Below, in pieces: positions 27,032 through 36,052 of a stretch of DNA of 64,000 nucleotides. Each line of letters starts with the position of its first letter. The first letter of the stretch is position 1. Under the pieces are notes generated by a model. It saw only the letters and a list, made by a program, of their open reading frames with translations. It had not been told where the DNA came from and searched no databases. Origin of the DNA: Streptomyces sp. NRRL S-455 (lineage in GTDB: Bacteria > Actinomycetota > Actinomycetes > Streptomycetales > Streptomycetaceae); assembly GCF_000717875.1 (NCBI RefSeq), contig NZ_JOCT01000017.1, forward strand, positions 82,076-146,075, in the 5' to 3' direction. A program made the position numbers and the translations under genes.

Positions 27032-27105
27032 AAAGGGCGCGAAGCGCCTCTTTCAGGGGCGTGGGGAACTGCGCGACCAGCCACAACGGACCCGCAGCTC
27101 CCCAC
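27032..27105. repeat. Streptomyces intergenic repeat with two hairpins, bidirectional terminator between convergent genes
   Basis: First hairpin: AAAG-GGCGC-GAA-GCGCC-T-CTTT (27032-27053), with one bulged T. Second: GTGGGGAACTGCG (27061-27073) and CGCAGCTCCCCAC (27093-27105), 12 of 13 pairs. The stretch GGGGAACTGCGCGACCAGCC is, from memory, part of a dispersed intergenic repeat common in Streptomyces genomes. It lies between the convergent ABC-F and tex genes, where it would stop transcription from both sides. Confidence 0.65.
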
Positions 27106-27125
27106 GGCCTTCCCCGGCAACGCCG

Positions 27126-29507
27126 TCAGCGCTTGCCACCCTTGGGATCCACCAACCCGGCCCGGCGCAGAGCATCGGCCATCGCACTGTTGGCCGGCGG
27201 CGGCGCCTGACGCGAACCGCCGCCCTGGCCGCCGCGCCCGCCGCCCTGCCGCTGCTGCGGCGGACGCCCGCCGCGCTGCCGGCGCTCGCCGGAACCGCCG
27301 CCCTGTCCCTGCGGGGCCGCCTCGTCGTCCAGTCGCAGTGTCAGCGAGATCCGCTTGCGCGGGATGTCGACATCGAGCACCTTCACCTTGACGATGTCGC
27401 CGGGCTTGACCACGTCCCGCGGGTCCTTGACGAAGGTCTTCGACATCGCGGAGACGTGCACCAGGCCGTCCTGGTGGACACCCACGTCGACGAACGCCCC
27501 GAAGGCGGCGACGTTCGTCACCACGCCCTCCAGGACCATCCCGGACGACAGGTCGGAGATCTTCTCGACGCCCTCCTTGAAGGCGGCCGTCTTGAACGCC
27601 GGGCGCGGGTCGCGTCCGGGCTTCTCCAGCTCCCTGAGGATGTCGGTGACGGTCGGCAGACCGAACGTCTCGTCCACGAAGTCCTGCGGCTTCAGCGAAC
27701 GCAGCACAGAGGTGTTGCCGATGAGACCGGCCACCTCCTGCCCCGTCGTCTTCACCATGCGCCGGACCACCGGGTACGCCTCCGGGTGCACACTGGACGC
27801 GTCCAGCGGGTCGTCACCGCCGCGGATCCGCAGGAAGCCCGCGGACTGCTCGTACGCCTTCGGGCCCAGCCGTGTCACCTTCTTCAGCTCACCCCGGGAC
27901 GTGAACGGGCCGTTCGCGTCCCGGTGCGCCACGATGTTCTCGGCGAGCCCCGAGGTGATGCCGGAGACGCGGGAGAGCAGCGGGGCCGACGCCGTGTTGA
28001 CGTCCACGCCCACGCCGTTCACACAGTCCTCCACCACCGCGTCCAGCGAACGCGACAGCTTCACCTCGGACAGGTCGTGCTGGTACTGGCCGACACCGAT
28101 CGACTTCGGGTCGATCTTCACCAGCTCGGCCAGCGGGTCCTGCAGACGCCGGGCGATCGACACGGCGCCGCGCAGCGAGACGTCCATGTCGGGCAGTTCC
28201 TGCGAGGCGAAGGCCGACGCCGAGTACACGGACGCGCCGGCCTCCGACACCATCACCTTCGTGAGCTTCAGCTCCGGGTGCTTGGTGATCAGTTCCCCGG
28301 CGAGCTTGTCGGTCTCGCGCGACGCCGTGCCGTTGCCGATCGCGATCAGTTCGACCGCGTGCTCCTTCGCGAGCCGGGCCAGCTTGGCGATCGCCTCGTC
28401 CCACCGGTTGGCGGGGACGTGCGGATGGATGACATCCGTGGCGACGACCTTGCCGGTCGCGTCGACCACGGCGACCTTCACACCCGTACGGAAGCCGGGG
28501 TCCAGACCGAGCGTGGCGCGCGTGCCCGCGGGAGCCGCGAGCAGCAGGTCGCGCAGGTTCGCCGCGAACACCCGCACCGCTTCGTCCTCGGCGGCCGTGC
28601 GCAGCCGCAGCCTCAGATCGATGCCGAGGTGGACGAGGATGCGGGTGCGCCACGCCCAGCGGACCGTGTCCGTCAGCCACTTGTCGGCGGGGCGGCCCCG
28701 GTCGGCGATCCCGAACCGGTTGGCCACGATCCCCTCGTACGACGACGGGCCGTCGGTCGGCTCCTCGGGCTCCAGAACGAGGTCGAGGACCTCTTCCTTC
28801 TCGCCGCGCAGCATGGCGAGGACGCGGTGCGAGGGCAGCTCGGTGAACGGCTCGGCGAAGTCGAAGTAGTCGGCGAACTTCGCCCCCGCCTCCTCCTTGC
28901 CGTCCCGCACCTTGGCGGCCAGCCGCCCACGCACCCACATGCGCTCGCGCAGCTCGCCGATCAGGTCGGCGTCCTCCGAGAACCGCTCGGTGAGGATCGC
29001 CCGGGCACCGTCGAGGGCGGCCTGCGGATCGGCCACGCCCTTGTCGGCGTCGACGAACGCGGCGGCCGCGGCGAGGGGATCCACCGACGGATCGCCGAGC
29101 AGCCCCTCCGCCAGCGGCTCGAGACCGGCCTCGCGGGCGATCTGCGCCTTGGTGCGCCGCTTGGGCTTGTACGGGAGGTAGATGTCCTCCAGACGCGCCT
29201 TGGTCTCGGCGCCCCGGATACGTGCCTCCAGCTCCTCGGTGAGCTTGCCCTGTTCGCGCACCGACTCCAGGATCGCGGTCCGGCGCTCCTCCAGCTCCCG
29301 CAGATAGCGCAGCCGCTCCTCGATCGTGCGCAGCTGCGCATCGTCGAGCATCTCGGTCGCTTCCTTGCGGTAGCGGGCGATGAAGGGCACCGTAGAACCG
29401 CCGTCGAGCAGTTCCACGGCGGCCCTGACCTGCCGCTCCCGTACGCCGAGTTCCCCGGCGATCCTGCCTTCGATGGACCCTACTTCGAGGGACCCGGGTG
29501 TCGTCAC
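27126..29507 (-). CDS. tex: Tex family transcription accessory protein / S1 RNA-binding protein
   Basis: I use GTG 29507 ([21 protein letters not shown]), giving 793 aa, close to the usual Tex length; GTG 29528 is possible. Order: helical N-terminus with [23 protein letters not shown], a YqgF-like nuclease fold ([18 protein letters not shown]), tandem helix-hairpin-helix ([24 protein letters not shown]), and an S1 domain ([20 protein letters not shown] to KRISLTLR). A Gly/Gln/Arg-rich low-complexity tail follows, likely binding RNA. Tex proteins bind nucleic acid and associate with transcription. The gene appears monocistronic. Confidence 0.92.
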   Translation of the reverse strand: MTTPGSLEVGSIEGRIAGELGVRERQVRAAVELLDGGSTVPFIARYRKEATEMLDDAQLRTIEERLRYLRELEERRTAILESVREQGKLTEELEARIRGAETKARLEDIYLPYKPKRRTKAQIAREAGLEPLAEGLLGDPSVDPLAAAAAFVDADKGVADPQAALDGARAILTERFSEDADLIGELRERMWVRGRLAAKVRDGKEEAGAKFADYFDFAEPFTELPSHRVLAMLRGEKEEVLDLVLEPEEPTDGPSSYEGIVANRFGIADRGRPADKWLTDTVRWAWRTRILVHLGIDLRLRLRTAAEDEAVRVFAANLRDLLLAAPAGTRATLGLDPGFRTGVKVAVVDATGKVVATDVIHPHVPANRWDEAIAKLARLAKEHAVELIAIGNGTASRETDKLAGELITKHPELKLTKVMVSEAGASVYSASAFASQELPDMDVSLRGAVSIARRLQDPLAELVKIDPKSIGVGQYQHDLSEVKLSRSLDAVVEDCVNGVGVDVNTASAPLLSRVSGITSGLAENIVAHRDANGPFTSRGELKKVTRLGPKAYEQSAGFLRIRGGDDPLDASSVHPEAYPVVRRMVKTTGQEVAGLIGNTSVLRSLKPQDFVDETFGLPTVTDILRELEKPGRDPRPAFKTAAFKEGVEKISDLSSGMVLEGVVTNVAAFGAFVDVGVHQDGLVHVSAMSKTFVKDPRDVVKPGDIVKVKVLDVDIPRKRISLTLRLDDEAAPQGQGGGSGERRQRGGRPPQQRQGGGRGGQGGGSRQAPPPANSAMADALRRAGLVDPKGGKR

Positions 29508-29609
29508 GTCCCGTACCGCCTTCTCCACTGAGGTTGCGCGGCAATTGTGGCAGGTGACACCGACACCCGGGGGCCAGGGCGGCACCCGGCACGTCGGAAG
29601 TGACCCCGA

Positions 29610-29741
29610 TCAGACCCTGCGGCTGCGGGTGGTGGACGAAGCCCCGCCGAAGAGCCGGGCCAGGGCCCGGAAAGGCAGTGTCACGACGGTGGCGATGGCG
29701 CCGCCGATCTGACGCAGCACATCTGCGATAGCACGGAACAC
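29610..29741 (-). CDS. LPFR-motif small protein (43 aa)
   Basis: GTG 29741 with GGGGAG 4 nt upstream and a further GGAGGAG opens a 43-codon frame, MFRAIADVLRQIGGAIATVV followed by TLPFRALARLFGGASS and a basic end. The central LPFRALARLFGG matches a small protein class seen across streptomycetes and known by this motif. One amphipathic or membrane helix followed by a positively charged C-terminus suggests membrane association. It is 102 nt upstream of tex on the same strand and divergent from the GlxA-type regulator. Function unknown. Confidence 0.7.
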   Translation of the reverse strand: MFRAIADVLRQIGGAIATVVTLPFRALARLFGGASSTTRSRRV

Positions 29742-29931
29742 GTAACTCCCCTTTCTCCTCCCCGACCGCACCGGCCGGGAGAGACCGGGTACCTCACCAA
29801 CGCCTCACCATGCGTCACGGCCGGACACGACTCCCCGGCCCCGGATGCTCCCCCACCCGCACATCCCATGGCAGGAAAGGTGGGGAAGTCGTCATTGCGG
29901 CCACACTCCGCGCCCGCGAAGAATCGACGGC

Positions 29932-30891
29932 ATGGCCCAGCGCACCGTACTCGCCGTCCTCTTCGACGGCGTGCAGAGTCTCGACGTCACCGGACCCGTG
30001 GAGGTCTTCGCCGGCGCGGAGCTGCTCTCCCCGGGGGCGTACCGGATCCGCACGGCCTCCCTCGACGGTGCTCCGGTGCGGACGACCAGCGGCCTGACCC
30101 TGGTCCCCGACACGTCCCTGGCCACCGCGCCCGCCCCGGACGTCCTTCTCGTGCCCGGCGGCACCGGCTCCCTGGCGCCCGACCCGCGCCTGGTCGACTG
30201 GGTGCGCGAGCACGGGCCGGGGGCCGGCCGGCTGGTCTCCGTGTGCACCGGGGCGGCCGTGCTCGCCGAGGCCGGCCTGCTGGACGGCCGTCGGGCCACG
30301 ACCCACTGGGCGTACTGCGACCAGCTCGCCCGTGACCACCCGGCCGCCGAGATCGACCCCGACCCCGTGTACGTACGCGACGGCCCCATCGCCACCTCGG
30401 CCGGTGTCACCGCCGGCATCGACCTCGCCCTCGCTCTCGTCGAGGAGGACCTGGGCCGGGAGGCCGCCCTCACCATCGCCCGCCACCTGGTGGTGTTCCT
30501 GCGCCGGCCCGGGAACCAGGCGCAGTTCAGCGTCCAGCTCGCCGCCCAGACCGCACACCGTGAACCCCTGAGGGAGATCCAGCGGTTCATCACCGACCGC
30601 CCCGACGCCGACCTCTCCGTCGAGTCGCTGGCCGCCCGCGCCCGCCTGTCGCCCCGCCACTTCACCCGCGCCTTCCGGTCCGAGACCGGCATGACGCCCG
30701 GCCGGTACGTGGACCGGGTGCGCCTCGAACACGCCCGCCGCCTCCTGGAGGACACCGCCGACGGCATCGAGGAGATCTCCCGCACCAGCGGCTACGGCAC
30801 CCCCGAAGCCATGCGCCGTGCCTTCGTCAAGGCCCTGGGTACGCCCCCGGCCGAGTACCGCCGCCGCTTCCGCCCGGCGACCACGCCCTGA
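29932..30891 (+). CDS. GlxA-type regulator: DJ-1/PfpI domain plus AraC helix-turn-helix
   Basis: In this 319-aa protein residues about 5-180 form a class I glutamine amidotransferase-like DJ-1/PfpI domain with the elbow Cys in VSVCTGAAVLAEAGLLDGRRATTHW. Residues about 215-315 are a double AraC HTH (LSVESLAARARLSPRHFTRAFRSETGMTPGRYVDRVRLEHARRLL and GYGTPEAMRRAF). GlxA-like proteins sense unknown small molecules and regulate nearby genes. The gene is followed at 27 nt by a lone DJ-1/PfpI protein, its likely target or partner. Confidence 0.9.
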   Translation: MAQRTVLAVLFDGVQSLDVTGPVEVFAGAELLSPGAYRIRTASLDGAPVRTTSGLTLVPDTSLATAPAPDVLLVPGGTGSLAPDPRLVDWVREHGPGAGRLVSVCTGAAVLAEAGLLDGRRATTHWAYCDQLARDHPAAEIDPDPVYVRDGPIATSAGVTAGIDLALALVEEDLGREAALTIARHLVVFLRRPGNQAQFSVQLAAQTAHREPLREIQRFITDRPDADLSVESLAARARLSPRHFTRAFRSETGMTPGRYVDRVRLEHARRLLEDTADGIEEISRTSGYGTPEAMRRAFVKALGTPPAEYRRRFRPATTP

Positions 30892-30918
30892 ACCCCGCCG
30901 ATCAGACGGAAGGACCTC

Positions 30919-31554
30919 ATGCAGATCGCCATCGTCCTCTTCGACCGTTTCACCGCCCTCGACGCCGTGGGACCGTACGAGACCCTCGGCCGTATCCCGG
31001 ACGCGGAGACCGTCTTCGTCGCCGAGAAGGCCGGACCCGTACGGAACGAGACCGGGAACCTCGCGCTCACCGCCGACCGGACCCTGACCGACGTACCGAA
31101 CCCCGACATCGTCGTGGTCCCCGGCGGCCCCGGCCAGGAGTCGCTGATGGAACACGCACCCCTGCTGGACTGGCTGCGCACCGCCGACGCCGCCAGCACC
31201 TGGACGACGTCCGTGTGCACCGGATCCCTGCTGCTCGCCGCCGCCGGACTGCTCCGGGGCCGCCGCGCCACCTCGCACTGGCTGACACTGGAGCAATTGA
31301 GGCGCTTCGGCGCCGAGCCCACGGGGGAGCGGGTCGTCACCGACGGCAAGTACGTCACCGCGGCCGGCGTCTCCTCCGGCATCGACATGGGACTGACCCT
31401 GCTCGGCCGGATCGCCGGCGACGACCACGCACAGATGGTCCAGTTGGCCACCGAGTACGACCCGCAGCCGCCCTACGACGCCGGATCACCCGAGAAGGCG
31501 CCCGCGCACCTCGTCGAACTGCTCCGCTCGCACGCCGACGTCATGCTGACGTAG
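30919..31554 (+). CDS. DJ-1/PfpI family protein
   Basis: A 211-aa single-domain protein, MQIAIVLFDRFTALDAVGPYETLGR at the start, DIVVVPGGPGQESLM, and the nucleophile elbow TSVCTGSLLLAAAGLLRGRRATSHW with Cys near residue 101. It resembles the N-terminal half of the preceding GlxA regulator and the isonitrile hydratase (InhA) branch of the superfamily. The activity cannot be assigned. ATG 30919 has GGAAGG 7 nt upstream, and the pair is probably one operon. The 3' end overlaps the convergent enoyl-CoA hydratase gene by 14 nt. Confidence 0.85.
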   Translation: MQIAIVLFDRFTALDAVGPYETLGRIPDAETVFVAEKAGPVRNETGNLALTADRTLTDVPNPDIVVVPGGPGQESLMEHAPLLDWLRTADAASTWTTSVCTGSLLLAAAGLLRGRRATSHWLTLEQLRRFGAEPTGERVVTDGKYVTAAGVSSGIDMGLTLLGRIAGDDHAQMVQLATEYDPQPPYDAGSPEKAPAHLVELLRSHADVMLT

Positions 31555-32296
31555 GCACACTCCAGCCGAACCGCGGCTGCCTGCGCTCCAGGAACGCGGC
31601 GACCCCCTCCGCGGTGTCGCCGCTCGCGCGCGCCTGCCCGGCCCAGTGCGCGTCCCGGTCCGTACGCCCGTCCGCGAACTCCTTCGCCGCCGCCTGCGTC
31701 AGCTGCGAGCGGGACACCAGGATCCGCGTGAACTCGGTGACGCGCTTTCCGAGTTCGCCCCGGGGCAGCACCTCGTCGGCCAGGCCGCTGCGCAGCGCCC
31801 GCCCCGCGTCGATCAACTCGCCTGAGAACAGAAGGTACTTGGCGGTGGCCGGTCCCACCAGGGACACCAGCCGCCTGGTCGAGGACGCCGGGTACACGAT
31901 GCCGAGCTTCGCGGGCGTGACGCCGAACAGCGCCCCCTCCTCGGCGAACCGCAGATCGCAGGCCGCCGCCAGCTGTGCCCCGCCGCCCACACAGTGCCCG
32001 CGCACCGCCGCCAGTGTCGGCTTCGGAAACGCGGCGAGCGCTTCCTCGGCCGCCACGGCCAGTCGCTGCGCCTCCTCCGGCGAGCCCCGCAGCGTCGAGA
32101 TGTCGGCCCCTGCGCAGAACGTCCCGCCCTCCCCGGTGAGCACCAGCGCCCGCACGGCCGGATCGGCCGCCAGGGTCTGAAGCATCGGCGGCAGGGAACG
32201 CCACATCGCCGCCGTCATGGCGTTGCGCTTCTCCGGATGGCGTATGACGACGGTCGCGACCGAGTCGGTCACGCGGTACAGCAGTTGCGGCTCCAT
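31541..32296 (-). CDS. Enoyl-CoA hydratase/isomerase family protein
   Basis: This 251-aa crotonase-fold protein has the oxyanion-hole segments TFCAGADISTLRG and GHCVGGGAQLAAACDLRFAEEGALFGVTPAKLGIVYP. The first catalytic Glu position of true hydratases is not clearly conserved (GGGAQ region), so isomerase or other acyl-CoA chemistry is possible. It is complete and alone on its strand; the gene upstream is divergent. The predicted substrate is a short- or medium-chain enoyl-CoA. It is far from the beta-oxidation operon at 8-13 kb, so a separate role is likely. Confidence 0.87.
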   Translation of the reverse strand: MEPQLLYRVTDSVATVVIRHPEKRNAMTAAMWRSLPPMLQTLAADPAVRALVLTGEGGTFCAGADISTLRGSPEEAQRLAVAAEEALAAFPKPTLAAVRGHCVGGGAQLAAACDLRFAEEGALFGVTPAKLGIVYPASSTRRLVSLVGPATAKYLLFSGELIDAGRALRSGLADEVLPRGELGKRVTEFTRILVSRSQLTQAAAKEFADGRTDRDAHWAGQARASGDTAEGVAAFLERRQPRFGWSVPTSA

Positions 32297-32382
32297 GCGC
32301 CGGATGCTATCCCGCGGTCAAACCCGTACAACCCGAATAGTTCGCCGAGACGGCACAACAGGGGCAGGACCAGTCCCACAAC

Positions 32383-32434
32383 TGACCGTGTCATACGCCA
32401 ACGGTCAGAAGTGCTCGATAGTTGCTGACTTCTG
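32383..32434. promoter_or_regulatory. Two overlapping inverted repeats upstream of the anti-sigma-type ATPase gene
   Basis: TGACCGT (32383-32389) pairs with ACGGTCA (32401-32407), and CAGAAGT (32406-32412) pairs with ACTTCTG (32428-32434). The two dyads share bases 32406-32407, so only one could form at a time in RNA. They lie 80-130 nt before the gene. Operators for two dimers, or switching RNA structure, are both possible. Confidence 0.4.
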
Positions 32435-32514
32435 TTCAGTCCGGGGGTTCGGAGCGCATCGTTACCAACACTCGAGAGGTGGCGACTATCGAGCGCGAGG
32501 GTGGCGACCGGACG

Positions 32515-33021
32515 ATGGACGATGAGGGGCGCGGGTCCGGCCCACGCCCAGAGGGCGGCGCGGCGCCCCTCGGCCCCGGGCCCGCGCATCCGCTGCCGTA
32601 CGAGGGGGTCTGGCGCTTCACCGCTCCGGCGGTCGACGCCTCGGTCCCACAGGCGCGTCACGCCGTACGGGACCTGCTGCTGCGTCAGGGTGTGCCGGTC
32701 TCGGACGACCTCGCCCAGGGACTGCTGCTGATCGTCTCTGAGCTGGTGACGAACGCCGTGAAGCACGCGGCCGTGCTGTCGCCGACGATCGCCGTCGAGG
32801 TGGCCGTCGGGGCCGAGTGGCTGCGCGTGTCCGTGGAGGACAACCACCCCTACCGGCCCACCGCGCTGGAGACCGACCACGGCCGTACGGGCGGCCGCGG
32901 ACTGCTGCTGGTGCGCGAGGTCACCCGGGAAGCGGGCGGCATGTGCGAGGTCGAGCACACCGCGAGCGGCGGCAAGGTGATCTGGGCCGCCCTGCCGCTC
33001 AAACCCGTGCGCTACCCCTGA
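32515..33021 (+). CDS. ATP-binding protein, anti-sigma-factor (RsbW/SpoIIAB-like) HATPase
   Basis: I start at ATG 32515 with GAGGGTGG upstream, giving 168 aa; GTG 32479 is an alternative. After a Gly/Pro-rich N-terminus of about 35 residues comes an HATPase_c domain: N-box SELVTNAVKHA, G1 box VEDNHPYRP and GGRGLLLVREV. Streptomyces has dozens of these single-domain kinases. They partner with anti-anti-sigma factors or PAS/PP2C phosphatases to control sigma factors and development. No partner gene is adjacent here. Two overlapping dyads lie in its upstream region. Confidence 0.82.
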   Translation: MDDEGRGSGPRPEGGAAPLGPGPAHPLPYEGVWRFTAPAVDASVPQARHAVRDLLLRQGVPVSDDLAQGLLLIVSELVTNAVKHAAVLSPTIAVEVAVGAEWLRVSVEDNHPYRPTALETDHGRTGGRGLLLVREVTREAGGMCEVEHTASGGKVIWAALPLKPVRYP

Positions 33022-33042
33022 GGCGACCCCGTCGAGGCGTCG

Positions 33043-33636
33043 TCACCAGCCGGCTGACGAACCCGTCAGTTCCCTGATCGCCGGTCGGGCCGCGTCCAGG
33101 ACGGTCATGAACCAGGACGAGAAGGTCTCCTTGGCGTGCCGCTCCGCCAGCTCGGGCGGGGTCACGAAGGCCGTCGACGCCACCTCCTCCGTATCCGGCC
33201 GCAGCACCGCCTGCACCATGCCGACGAAGAGATGGTTGTACTCCTGCTCCACCAGCCCGGACTCCGGGTCCGGGTGGTTGTAGCGGACCGTGCCCGCCTC
33301 CGCCAGCAGGGACGGCGACGCGCCGAGCTCCTCGAAGGTCCGCCGCGCCGCGGCCGCGAAGGGCGCCTCGCCCGGGTAGGGGTGGCCGCAGCAGCTGTTC
33401 GACCACACACCGGGGGAGTGGTACTTGCCCAGCGCCCGCTGCTGGAGCAGCAGCCGGCCGTACTCGTCGAAGAGGAACACGGAGAACGCGCGGTGCAGCT
33501 TTCCGGGCGGCTGGTGGGCGGCGAGCTTCTCCGCGGTGCCGATCGTCACGCCGTCCTCGTCGACCAGTTCCAGCAAAATCGCGTCTGCGGTGCCGTTCGA
33601 CGGGTTGTGCGTCGCGGTGGCAGGTGTGATCGGCAT
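33043..33636 (-). CDS. idi: Isopentenyl-diphosphate delta-isomerase, type I
   Basis: I choose ATG 33636 (MPITPATATH), with AGG 6-7 nt upstream, giving 197 aa; ATG 33642 is two codons longer. This Nudix-fold enzyme interconverts IPP and DMAPP. Key parts are visible: FSVFLFDEYGRLLLQQRA, the Cys in WSNSCCGHP, the Nudix-like AARRTFEELG and the metal-binding EQEYNH. It supplies the allylic starter for polyprenyl synthesis and lies about 10 kb from the hopanoid operon, which also encodes dxs and ispG. It may be transcribed with the upstream CDF gene, but the 290-nt gap argues for its own promoter. Confidence 0.95.
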   Translation of the reverse strand: MPITPATATHNPSNGTADAILLELVDEDGVTIGTAEKLAAHQPPGKLHRAFSVFLFDEYGRLLLQQRALGKYHSPGVWSNSCCGHPYPGEAPFAAAARRTFEELGASPSLLAEAGTVRYNHPDPESGLVEQEYNHLFVGMVQAVLRPDTEEVASTAFVTPPELAERHAKETFSSWFMTVLDAARPAIRELTGSSAGW

Positions 33637-33926
33637 ACCCATCCTTCACATCGGTCTTCGCGCCCCAAGTCTGCCGTACGAATCCGGCACTCCCGGCACT
33701 TCGCGGCGCGTCCGCATGTCCCACGCGACGGCGCGGAGGGCGGACGGCGCCGCTCGGACATCGGAAGAGGCACCCAGGAGCTGATCGTGCCCGGCCGGGT
33801 GGACAGGAAATCGTCCCTGCCGGTGCGGGGAGGGGCAGGGTGACGGACGTGCGCCGTAGCGCTGCGTCCCCCGGCGCACTCGCATCTCCATGCGCCCCAC
33901 CAGTCCCGGGCACCTCACAAGTCCCG

Positions 33927-34865
33927 TCAGTGACAGAGGTGCGCCTCGTGCTCCGCGTGCCCGCTCGGCTCCAGCTGGAAAGTGCAGTGCTCGACGTCGA
34001 AGTGGCCGCCGAGGCAGTCCTGGAGCTCGTGGAGCATCTTCTCGTGCCCGATCGCGCTCAGCACGTCCGAGCTGACGACCACGTGCGCCGACAGCACCGG
34101 CATGCCGGACGTGATCGTCCACGCGTGCAGGTCATGGACGTCCTCCACCCCGTCGGTCGCCAGGATGTGGGCCCGTACCTCCGCCATGTCGACACCCTTG
34201 GGCGCCGCCTCCAACAGCACGTTCAACGTCTCGCGCAGCAGCTTCACGGTGCGCGGCACGATCATCAGCGCGATGACGAGCGAGGCGATGGGGTCGGCGG
34301 CCTGCCAGCCGGTGAGCATGATCACACCGGCCGAGACGATCACGGTGACCGAACCCAGGGCGTCCGCCGCGACCTCCAGGAAGGCGCCCCGCACGTTCAG
34401 GCTCTCCTTCTGGCCGCGCATCAGCAGCGCCAGCGACACCATGTTCGCGACGAGTCCGATCACACCGAACACGATGGCGAGCCGGCCCTCCGTGTCCGCC
34501 GGCGTGATGAAGCGCTGAACCGACTCGTACACGACGTAACCGCCGACCCCGAGCAGCAGCAGGCAGTTGGCCAGGGCGGCGAGGATCTCGGCCCGGGCGT
34601 AGCCGAACGTGGCCTGGTCGCTGGGCGGGCGGCCGGCGAAGTGGATCGCGAGCAGCGCCATGCCCAGGCCCAGGGCGTCCGTCGCCATGTGCGCGGAGTC
34701 CGCGACGAGGGCGAGCGAGTCGGCGAGGAGGCCACCGACGATCTGGACGACGACGATGCCGAGCGTGATCGCCAGCGCGATCCGCAGCCTGCCCCGGTAC
34801 GCCGAGGTCGCCGTACCGCCGGCCGCAGCGCCGTGCGCGTGCCCGTGATCGTGCCCAGCCCCCAT
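33927..34865 (-). CDS. Cation diffusion facilitator (CDF) family metal exporter
   Basis: ATG 34865 has AGGAGG 9 nt upstream. The 312-aa protein has a His-rich start (HDHGHAHG), six hydrophobic helices, and a cytoplasmic C-terminal domain ending in a HAEHEAHLCH tail. TM2 carries HMATD (HxxxD metal site). The equivalent in TM5 is EVAAD, so Glu replaces the His found in typical zinc exporters; this may change metal choice. DVHDLHAWTI marks the C-terminal dimer domain. It would export Zn, Co or another divalent metal in exchange for protons. Confidence 0.9.
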   Translation of the reverse strand: MGAGHDHGHAHGAAAGGTATSAYRGRLRIALAITLGIVVVQIVGGLLADSLALVADSAHMATDALGLGMALLAIHFAGRPPSDQATFGYARAEILAALANCLLLLGVGGYVVYESVQRFITPADTEGRLAIVFGVIGLVANMVSLALLMRGQKESLNVRGAFLEVAADALGSVTVIVSAGVIMLTGWQAADPIASLVIALMIVPRTVKLLRETLNVLLEAAPKGVDMAEVRAHILATDGVEDVHDLHAWTITSGMPVLSAHVVVSSDVLSAIGHEKMLHELQDCLGGHFDVEHCTFQLEPSGHAEHEAHLCH

Positions 34866-35066
34866 GGAAACAGCCCTCCTGTGTCCGCCCTGGTCGGTGT
34901 CCGGCCCCCAGTGAACTACGGGGAGGGGGTATGTGCAACGCGGCACTGAACACCGTTGTCATGTGCCCTGACCTGGGCAAACGATGCGCAGGTCAGAGTG
35001 TCGGGCAGCGGCTGGGGAACTCGGATGGAGCACTCGTCACGCCGCGGGACGGACCGGCGCCACCCG

Positions 35067-36038
35067 TCAGGAGCCGTGGTGCAGCAGCCAGCCCCGCCAG
35101 GCCGACTCAGCCATCTCGCGCACCCCGCGCCGTGCGGTCCAGCCGAGCTCCGCGGCCGCCCGGTCCGCAGCGGCCACCGCTCGCGGCGCGTCCCCGGGGC
35201 GGCGCTCCTCGACGAGCGGTGGCCGGCGGTCGCCGGTGACCTCGCCGATGACCGAGATGAGCTCGCGGACCGAGACGCCCTCGCCGCGGCCGATGTTGAC
35301 CGTCAGATCGCCCGCGGCGTTTCCCGCGGCGAGCCGCCGGGCCGCCGCGAGATGCGCCTCGGCCAGGTCGGCGACGTGAATGTAGTCACGGACGCAGGTG
35401 CCGTCCGGGGTCGGGTAGTCGTCGCCGAAGATCCTCGGTGCCTCGTCGCGGGTGAGCCGGTCGAAGACCATCGGGACGATGTTGAAGACGCCCGTGTCGG
35501 CCAGCTCCGGCGCCGCGGCGCCCGCCACGTTGAAATAGCGCAGACATACGGTGGAGATCCCGTGTGCCCGGCCCGCCGCCCGCACCAGCCACTCCCCGGC
35601 GAGTTTCGTCTCGCCGTACGGGTTCACCGGGGCGCAGGGCGTGTCCTCCGTGATGAGATCCACACCCGGATCCCCGTACACCGCCGCCGACGAGGAGAAC
35701 ACGAAGCGCTCGACGCCCGCCCCGGCGACCGCGTCCAGCAGGGTCGCCAGACCGCCGACGTTCTCCCGGTAGTACCGCGTCGGCTGCGCCACGGACTCCG
35801 CGACCTGCTTGCGCGCCGCGAGATGCACCACACCCGTCACGCCGTGCTCGGCGAACACCCGCTTCAGCAGGCCCCCGTCGAGTGACGAGCCCGTCACGAG
35901 GGGGACGCCGGACGGCAGCCGCGCGGGCACCCCGGCCGAGAGATCGTCGAGTGCGACGACGCGCTCCCCGGCATCGGTCATGGCCCTGGCCACATGGGCC
36001 CCGATGTAGCCGGCCCCGCCGGTGATCAGCCAAGTCAT
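35067..36038 (-). CDS. galE: UDP-glucose 4-epimerase family, GalE-like
   Basis: The 323-aa extended short-chain dehydrogenase starts at ATG 36038. MTWLITGGAGYIGAHVARAM gives the GxxGxxG NAD site, FSSSAAVYGDP the catalytic Ser, and NPYGETKLAGEWL the YxxxK pair; RYFNVAGAAAPELADTG and CVRDYIHVADLAEAH are GalE-specific. It interconverts UDP-glucose and UDP-galactose. TAGGGT at 36052-36047 lies 8 nt before the start with no Shine-Dalgarno, so the mRNA looks leaderless. It is divergent from the envelope-molecule operon at 36.3-43.4 kb and may supply its sugar nucleotide. Confidence 0.9.
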   Translation of the reverse strand: MTWLITGGAGYIGAHVARAMTDAGERVVALDDLSAGVPARLPSGVPLVTGSSLDGGLLKRVFAEHGVTGVVHLAARKQVAESVAQPTRYYRENVGGLATLLDAVAGAGVERFVFSSSAAVYGDPGVDLITEDTPCAPVNPYGETKLAGEWLVRAAGRAHGISTVCLRYFNVAGAAAPELADTGVFNIVPMVFDRLTRDEAPRIFGDDYPTPDGTCVRDYIHVADLAEAHLAAARRLAAGNAAGDLTVNIGRGEGVSVRELISVIGEVTGDRRPPLVEERRPGDAPRAVAAADRAAAELGWTARRGVREMAESAWRGWLLHHGS

Positions 36039-36046
36039 GGTCGCCC

Positions 36047-36052
36047 ACCCTA
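36047..36052 (-). promoter_or_regulatory. -10 box for a leaderless galE transcript
   Basis: TAGGGT on the minus strand matches the Streptomyces -10 TANNNT and lies 8 nt before ATG 36038. No -35 is evident. Similar boxes precede nfi (TAGGCT, 5590) and the second ABC-F gene (TAGGAT, 25348). Confidence 0.4.
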
